Assembly (NCBI GenBank): GCA_905182715.1
Contig: CAJJCP010000014.1
Span: 17,408 to 81,407 of the forward strand
Origin: an uncultured Candidatus Poseidoniales archaeon
GTDB lineage: Archaea; Thermoplasmatota; Poseidoniia; Poseidoniales; Poseidoniaceae
Direction: 5' to 3'
Length of the DNA: 64,000 bases
In this document: positions 58,379 through 64,000 of the stretch, one piece after another
Position numbering within the stretch: position 1 is the first letter of the stretch
How the letters are laid out: the number at the start of each line of letters is the position of its first letter
Position numbers and translations under genes: made by a program
The notes under the pieces: model-generated
What the model was told of the DNA's origin: nothing
The model's database searches: none
What the model saw: only the letters and a program-made list of their open reading frames with translations

Positions 58379-59980
58379 ATGGCGGCCACCCATGGGACTC
58401 CGACCGGAGACCTCAACGCGCACGGAATTACTCCCTCGGGAGAAGTGTATTGGAACCAAGAAGCCCCGGCGCTTATCGAATTAGCCGTGGCTCGAAAAGA
58501 AGGTGTATTCAGCTCCCATCAAGCATTGGTCACCGAGACTGGAGAACGGACTGGACGTTCCCCGAATGACAAATTCATCGTTGATGAAGAAACCACTTCC
58601 GAAGACATCAACTGGGGCAATGTAAATATTTCAACAGACTTGGTTACTTTCACCAAAATGAGAGCAAAGGTTGCTGACTATCTTTCCGCCCAAGATACAC
58701 TTTTCGTTCAAGATCTCTATTGTGGCGCTGATTACAGTGAAGCTTTGCCTATCCGAGTCATTAACCAAAATGCTTGGCATAACGCCTTTGCGCGCAACAT
58801 GTTCATTCGACCGGATGCTGAGCGATTGAGCACCCACTCTCCTGAATTTACCGTTCTTCATGCGCCGCACTTTGAAGCCAATGCCGAAGAAGATGGGCTG
58901 AACTCTCAATGTTTTGTCATCGTCAATTATGCTGCGAAAGAAGTCATCATTGGTGGTACTCGATACGCTGGAGAAATTAAAAAGTCAATCTTTTCAGTAA
59001 TGAATCTCATTCTTCCAAAGAAAGGAATCCTCCCCATGCATTGCTCAGCGAACACTACTGGCGAAAACACCGCTATCTTCTTCGGACTGTCTGGAACTGG
59101 GAAAACAACCCTTTCCGCAGACCCAAATCGTGCTCTTATCGGCGATGATGAACACGGCTGGGGCGCAAACGGTGTATTCAATTTCGAAGGTGGGTGTTAT
59201 GCAAAACTCATCGACCTTTCTGAAGAAGATGAACCTGAAATTTTTGGCACAACTCAAAAGTTTGGAACCGTTCTTGAAAACATCGTCATGGATGAAAACG
59301 GAGTGCCAGACTTTGCTGATGTTAGCAAGACCCAAAACACCCGCGGCTCATACCCGATTGAATTCATCGAAAACCGTACGATGGATTCCAAAGGCGGACA
59401 TCCTCAAAATGTCATCTTCTTGACATGCGATGCTTTTGGCGTCTTACCGCCAATTTCTCGATTGACTCCTGAACAAGCCGCTTACCACTTTATTTCGGGC
59501 TATACTGCAAAGGTAGCCGGTACTGAAATCGGGGTTAAAGAACCTCAAGCAACCTTCTCTGCTTGCTTTGGCGAGCCGTTTATGCCTATGCATCCAGGTG
59601 TGTACGCCGACCTTCTTTCGAATAAAATGGAAGAACACGGTGCAAACGCTTGGCTCATTAACACTGGCTGGTCCGGTGGTGCATACGGCGTTGGCAACAG
59701 AATGAAGATTCGATACACTCGTGCTATGCTCAATGCAGCCATGGATGGGAAACTGGATAATGTCCAATACGTCGTTGATCCGCGATTCGGATTTGAAGTG
59801 CCGGTCGAATGTCCGAATGTTCCTGAAGAAATCTTGCAACCACGTAACACTTGGGCTGACACAGCAAATTTCGATGCCACTGCAGATAAACTCGCAGCAA
59901 TGTTTAACGAAAACTTTGCTCGTTACGAGGCAGGTGTCTCTGTTGAAGTCAATGCAGCAGCACCGCAGCCACTCGCTTGA
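58379..59980 (+). CDS. pckA: Phosphoenolpyruvate carboxykinase (ATP)
   Basis: MHCSANTTGENTAIFFGLSGTGKTTLSADPNRALIGDDEHGW; SD GGAGGTG upstream. Confidence 0.97.
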   Translation: MAATHGTPTGDLNAHGITPSGEVYWNQEAPALIELAVARKEGVFSSHQALVTETGERTGRSPNDKFIVDEETTSEDINWGNVNISTDLVTFTKMRAKVADYLSAQDTLFVQDLYCGADYSEALPIRVINQNAWHNAFARNMFIRPDAERLSTHSPEFTVLHAPHFEANAEEDGLNSQCFVIVNYAAKEVIIGGTRYAGEIKKSIFSVMNLILPKKGILPMHCSANTTGENTAIFFGLSGTGKTTLSADPNRALIGDDEHGWGANGVFNFEGGCYAKLIDLSEEDEPEIFGTTQKFGTVLENIVMDENGVPDFADVSKTQNTRGSYPIEFIENRTMDSKGGHPQNVIFLTCDAFGVLPPISRLTPEQAAYHFISGYTAKVAGTEIGVKEPQATFSACFGEPFMPMHPGVYADLLSNKMEEHGANAWLINTGWSGGAYGVGNRMKIRYTRAMLNAAMDGKLDNVQYVVDPRFGFEVPVECPNVPEEILQPRNTWADTANFDATADKLAAMFNENFARYEAGVSVEVNAAAPQPLA

Positions 59981-59983
59981 TTT

Positions 59984-60541
59984 TCAATCCCTTGTGATGC
60001 TCTCTGCATCTACAACGGTACAAAACTCACCGTGCAAACTTGCGAGGGCAGTTTGGTGAAGAGTTTCTGCATCAAACACACCTCCGTTTATTGAGGCTCG
60101 TGGGAAGGCAGCACAAGCATCACCAACCAACTTGACATCAAATCCCAAATTGCCTGCCATTCGGACACTGGTTGAGATGCAGTGGTTCGTTGTCAGGCCT
60201 AAAACAACCAGTTTGTGTACCCCCTTATCTTTTAGAAATTGTTCTAATTCAGTACCAATGAAACAACTGTTCACACTTTTCACAAATTCTGCTTCGCGGT
60301 CTTGTGGAACTGCCCAGTCAAAGTATGCAAATCCAGTTTTTTGGTGACCCAATGGACTGTTGTGCTCTGTTGAAGAATGCCGAACATGGATGATGTTTCG
60401 GTTCAAATTTCGCCAGTGATGGAGAATAGATTTCGCATGTACTTCGAAATGAGGATTATTCCTTTCACCCCATCGGGGGTCATCGAATCCTTTTTGGCAA
60501 TCGATGAGAAGAAGTGTATGCTCTGCAAAGGTATTGGACAT
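59984..60541 (-). CDS. Isochorismatase-like cysteine hydrolase
   Basis: TLLLIDCQKGFDDPRWG; FIGTELEQFLKDKGVHKLVVLGLTTNHCISTSVRMAGNLGFDVKLVGDACAAF. Confidence 0.9.
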   Translation of the reverse strand: MSNTFAEHTLLLIDCQKGFDDPRWGERNNPHFEVHAKSILHHWRNLNRNIIHVRHSSTEHNSPLGHQKTGFAYFDWAVPQDREAEFVKSVNSCFIGTELEQFLKDKGVHKLVVLGLTTNHCISTSVRMAGNLGFDVKLVGDACAAFPRASINGGVFDAETLHQTALASLHGEFCTVVDAESITRD

Positions 60542-60687
60542 GATTCAAACTCTCCTGTAGTAGACTCATCGGTGTTCGTTAATAATATGTGATGAGAATG
60601 GACAAGGTGGCTTGAGATGATTGGGTTTTCAAGTAACATCGGCATGGAAGTACCGATGAAGATACTGCATTTGTTGATAAGAAACCT

Positions 60688-61653
60688 ATGCATGACAAAA
60701 GTATGGACCCGGCGGATGAGCAAGCAGGAGCATGGACAAAGGCGTTTGAATCAGGGAAGTTCGTCCGTAAGTCAAGTGAATTCCGTGACCAGATTGCAGC
60801 CGATGATGCTTTTGACATTGAAAGTCAACGATACCACCTCTACGTATCTCATGCATGCCCTTGGGCGCACAGAACTCTCATCACATCTGTCCTGCTTGGA
60901 CTTCAAGAACACCTAACATTCGATGTTGTCGACTGGCGCATGAACCCTAATGGCTCATGGTCCTTTAATGCGGAAGAAGAAGGAGCAACTGCCGATACTG
61001 TCAACGGTGAAACCAGCCTCGAAGGGATCTACAGTCGTGCGTTTGACCAGTGGAGCGAAAATGGGAGTATCGGAACCGTACCCGTATTGTGGGACCGGAA
61101 ACACAGCACTATTGTCAATAACGAAAGTAGAGAAATTGTTCGCATGTTCGATACGCTTGCCCAGTCAGGACTCGGAAACGGCAGAACGTTATGCCCGAAC
61201 GAACTCAAAACCGAAATTGACCAAATGATCGATGCCAATTATGAAACGGTCAATAACGGCGTGTACAAGTCTGGATTTGCCCGAACTCAATCCGCATATG
61301 ATGAAGCTGTCACTGCCTTATTCAATCGTCTCGATGAATTAGAATCTCACCTTGAAGGCCGAGAATGGTTAGTCGGAGATGGAAAAGGGCAACTCACTGA
61401 AGCAGATGTTTGCCTCTTCCCAACCTTAGTGCGCTTTGATTTGGTGTATGTGGTTCACTTCAAATGCAACCTTCGAAGAATTATTGATTACCCCAATTTA
61501 CAAGCGTTTGTAGAACGAATGCTGAACCTACCTGGCGTGCGAGAAACCTGCCATTGGCATCACATCAAAGCGCATTACTTCTGGTCTCACAAGAGCCTCA
61601 ATCCTTTCCGAATCATTCCACTCGGGCCCCTTGAAGGCGCACATACAAAGTGA
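60688..61653 (+). CDS. Glutathionyl-hydroquinone reductase/Xi-class GST-like (YqjG family)
   Basis: YHLYVSHACPWAHRTLITSVLLGLQEHLTFDVVDW; FDLVYVVHFKCNLRRIIDYPNLQAFVERMLNLPGVRETCHWHHIKAHYF. Confidence 0.92.
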   Translation: MHDKSMDPADEQAGAWTKAFESGKFVRKSSEFRDQIAADDAFDIESQRYHLYVSHACPWAHRTLITSVLLGLQEHLTFDVVDWRMNPNGSWSFNAEEEGATADTVNGETSLEGIYSRAFDQWSENGSIGTVPVLWDRKHSTIVNNESREIVRMFDTLAQSGLGNGRTLCPNELKTEIDQMIDANYETVNNGVYKSGFARTQSAYDEAVTALFNRLDELESHLEGREWLVGDGKGQLTEADVCLFPTLVRFDLVYVVHFKCNLRRIIDYPNLQAFVERMLNLPGVRETCHWHHIKAHYFWSHKSLNPFRIIPLGPLEGAHTK

Positions 61654-61655
61654 AG

Positions 61656-62405
61656 TCAGTCTTGGTGTGGCTTGAGTTTAACCATGCGAATGAGTGTCAT
61701 TATTCGTAAGAAAAGATAGCCGATATCAAAACCTCCAAAATTCGCATTACCTGGAGTCCGGTGGTGTTCCGCATGATTTCCTTCACCCATGGTAAGCATT
61801 GCACTTGGTAGGAAATTACGTGCTTCTGTATTTGGGTCATCTCTTGAACCAACCAAATGAGAGATTGAATTAATTGAATCTCCGATGTTGTAAAACAATA
61901 CCGTAATCGTCCAGCCAAGAGCAATACCAAACCATCCGAGTTCAGCATAGAAGAAGTAGAATGGCAGAAGATGAGACAGTGCAAGTATGAAATTCACTGG
62001 CCTACGACTCATGAGTTTCAACAATGGTCTATCCAAGTCCTTTGGCAATTCTTCTGGAAAGGTTTTCCAAATGAAGGGGTCGATCATTGTGCGAATCGGC
62101 CCTGCTATGGCATACAGTATGGCGACTATGGTGCTGCTTGTAGAGAGATACCAGCCACAATGTGCATGCCAGAAGCCACCAAAATACGGGGAGTGAGGGT
62201 CGTCCGCTGTATCCGTAGTTTTGTGATGGATGCGGTGATTCAGTGCCCATTGAATTGGTGGCCCAGCCGGTGTTCCAGCGTATACTAAGATATACTTCAA
62301 TACTGAATTTGATTGAAATGAATTATGGGAAATGAGGCGGTGAGTGCCGAGTGAAACGCCAAGGCCGATGAAGATATACCAAACGATCAAAAGACCGTAC
62401 ATCAT
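61656..62405 (-). CDS. Fatty-acid desaturase (acyl-CoA delta-9 type)
   Basis: Histidine boxes HRLISHNSF, HRIHHKTTD, EGNHAEHH plus TM helices. Confidence 0.9.
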   Translation of the reverse strand: MMYGLLIVWYIFIGLGVSLGTHRLISHNSFQSNSVLKYILVYAGTPAGPPIQWALNHRIHHKTTDTADDPHSPYFGGFWHAHCGWYLSTSSTIVAILYAIAGPIRTMIDPFIWKTFPEELPKDLDRPLLKLMSRRPVNFILALSHLLPFYFFYAELGWFGIALGWTITVLFYNIGDSINSISHLVGSRDDPNTEARNFLPSAMLTMGEGNHAEHHRTPGNANFGGFDIGYLFLRIMTLIRMVKLKPHQD

Positions 62406-63325
62406 TGATTCTTCAGCCCCAATTTAGAACGCGTTCTTTCAAGATGGGCGTGGGCGTGTTCGACGAAAAAGCCATGCATAAGGAATCGATAAGAGAGGCC
62501 TGTTGGACCAACCAGAATCATTGGGAAACGGTTGTGGGCTAGGTCTGCAAAGTGTGCGGCTCCAACAATTTCATCAATCCGTAAACCGACTGAGTGGTCG
62601 AATTGAAACGAGTTAATGGCCGCCTCGTATTCTTTGGCCGTCAGCCAAAAACAAAACGTGGTTTTGAATAATTCATGGGCTGTTTCAAAATCGAGGAACT
62701 GCGTCCATTTCTTCCGCGAAGGCGAGTGTTGGATGTCAACTGGGGTCCAATTTGTCCATTGTAACTCCTCTTCGGCGATTGGCCAATTTCCGCCTTTCAT
62801 CTCACCTAAATCACGCATGGTCATCAAGACGCCTTGATCGTGGTGAACGAACGTTTGGACCATGAGGTCACTGATTACTTTCGGGTAAATGAGAACAGGT
62901 TCGACGCCTTCTTTTCCAGAATTGTCAATCACGAAATTCAGCAGATTGCTCTCGGTTTGAAAATGTCGAAGAATCAAAATATTGGCTTCTGGACGAACGA
63001 AGTGTTTCATAAAAAAGCATATTTGCCATTGAAGGAATCTATGCGCCCTCCATTGAATCGGAGAAAGGCGCTTGAGGTAATAGGTGATGTGAAGGGTAAT
63101 GCTGAGAAGGATTTTCAAGGTTGGTAAAATAACCACCCGTAATGGATTTTGCAGATCTTTAAGCCAGTATTCTTTGGCTTCCAAATCCAATGGAAGGCTG
63201 TCATCGCCACTCAATGCATCGCTCAGTGATGCTGGCATTCTTCCGTGATTTTTGGCGAGAGCTTTTGCCAGGCGGCGTTGAGCACGTTGCTCTTTACGCG
63301 ATACTGTTGATTTACTGGATGTCAT
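62402..63325 (-). CDS. Uncharacterised protein coupled to the desaturase
   Basis: 307 aa; overlaps the desaturase start by 4 nt and the upstream gene by 14 nt; contains a hydrophobic stretch VVILPTLKILLSITLHITYYL. Confidence 0.7.
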   Translation of the reverse strand: MTSSKSTVSRKEQRAQRRLAKALAKNHGRMPASLSDALSGDDSLPLDLEAKEYWLKDLQNPLRVVILPTLKILLSITLHITYYLKRLSPIQWRAHRFLQWQICFFMKHFVRPEANILILRHFQTESNLLNFVIDNSGKEGVEPVLIYPKVISDLMVQTFVHHDQGVLMTMRDLGEMKGGNWPIAEEELQWTNWTPVDIQHSPSRKKWTQFLDFETAHELFKTTFCFWLTAKEYEAAINSFQFDHSVGLRIDEIVGAAHFADLAHNRFPMILVGPTGLSYRFLMHGFFVEHAHAHLERTRSKLGLKNQ

Positions 63326-64000
63326 ATTCTATTTCCTCCAATTGTAATCGGTAGAGTCGGGCAACAACTTTCGAGGTTTTCACAATACTTTTTATTGCTT
63401 TTTCATTCACACAAACACTGTTCAACGTTGCATAAAAGCGCTGCATATGGTCGCTGTCATTTTCTCCATGGTACGTCATGAATCGAGTGGAGTCTTCAGA
63501 CAGTCCGGTAAGTTCTTGGATTCGTTCAGCCCATGAATTCGCCATCTTTTCTCCGAGACCTTCAATGATCCACATTGCGCCGAGTAAGTCGATTGGATTA
63601 GGACGAGAGGAACGGTGCATGAGGAATCCGTGTAAGGCTTCTGAACCGATATTACGCTCCATGTTGAGGATGTCTTCGAGTTGGCCCCCTGATGCAACAT
63701 AATCTTTCTCAAGCATCTCATAATCGCGATGCTCATCGACGGCGTGACTGATAATTGTTGACCGGATTTCGGAATGGTCCCGGTCAAAACTACTTGCAGT
63801 CCGTGTAATCCAACGAGAACCTTCGATGACCTGTTGGCGGATGTTTCTCAAAAATATTTGATGATCTTCCGCTGTATAGGTGCCGAGATCAATTCGGCGA
63901 AGAAGAGGGACTTTGGATAAGTCTCGCTCAAAACCAAGCCAAACGCGAAGTAATTGTTGGAGGCAAACTTGGGCATGCGGGTTCAGTATAACTCCTTCAT
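63312..64000 (-). CDS. Heme-oxygenase-like (possible HO-like diiron/TENA-PqqC-fold) protein, N-terminus off the right edge
   Basis: Frame open to the edge: EGVILNPHAQVCLQQLLRVWLGFERDLSKVPLLRRIDLGTYTAEDHQIFLRNIRQQVIEGSRWITRTASSFD...HAVDEHRDYEMLEKDYVASGG...TYHGENDSDHMQRFY. Confidence 0.6.
   Translation of the reverse strand, partial: EGVILNPHAQVCLQQLLRVWLGFERDLSKVPLLRRIDLGTYTAEDHQIFLRNIRQQVIEGSRWITRTASSFDRDHSEIRSTIISHAVDEHRDYEMLEKDYVASGGQLEDILNMERNIGSEALHGFLMHRSSRPNPIDLLGAMWIIEGLGEKMANSWAERIQELTGLSEDSTRFMTYHGENDSDHMQRFYATLNSVCVNEKAIKSIVKTSKVVARLYRLQLEEIEYDIQ

Overview
This 64 kb window is archaeal. It carries TFB, RpoP, Sec61-beta, topoisomerase VI A/B, a primase large subunit, an RFC-like clamp loader, DUF373 and MptE-like genes. 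Together with giant surface proteins and bacterial-type lipid genes, this fits a Thermoplasmatota / Marine Group II (Poseidoniales)-like genome; the assignment is inference from gene content only. Besides ordinary information-processing and metabolic genes I found: (i) a protein made of two near-identical ubiquitin-like (beta-grasp-looking) repeats, divergent from a tandem pair of SPFH/flotillin-like paralogues; (ii) a translationally coupled trio at the right edge (heme-oxygenase-like protein, uncharacterised protein, fatty-acid desaturase) which, with a PlsC-type acyltransferase elsewhere in the window, suggests acyl-lipid chemistry in an archaeon; (iii) a highly structured non-coding stretch upstream of a Xer recombinase, including a wobble-containing helix closing three hairpins, one with a UACG loop; (iv) a HhH protein with a histone H1-like tail; (v) genes missed by the ORF track (RpoP, two tRNAs, a small membrane protein, a small HTH-like protein); (vi) seven apparent single-base frameshifts in otherwise good genes, nearly all at short homopolymers, most easily explained as assembly errors. 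No rRNA, CRISPR or obvious transposon was seen.
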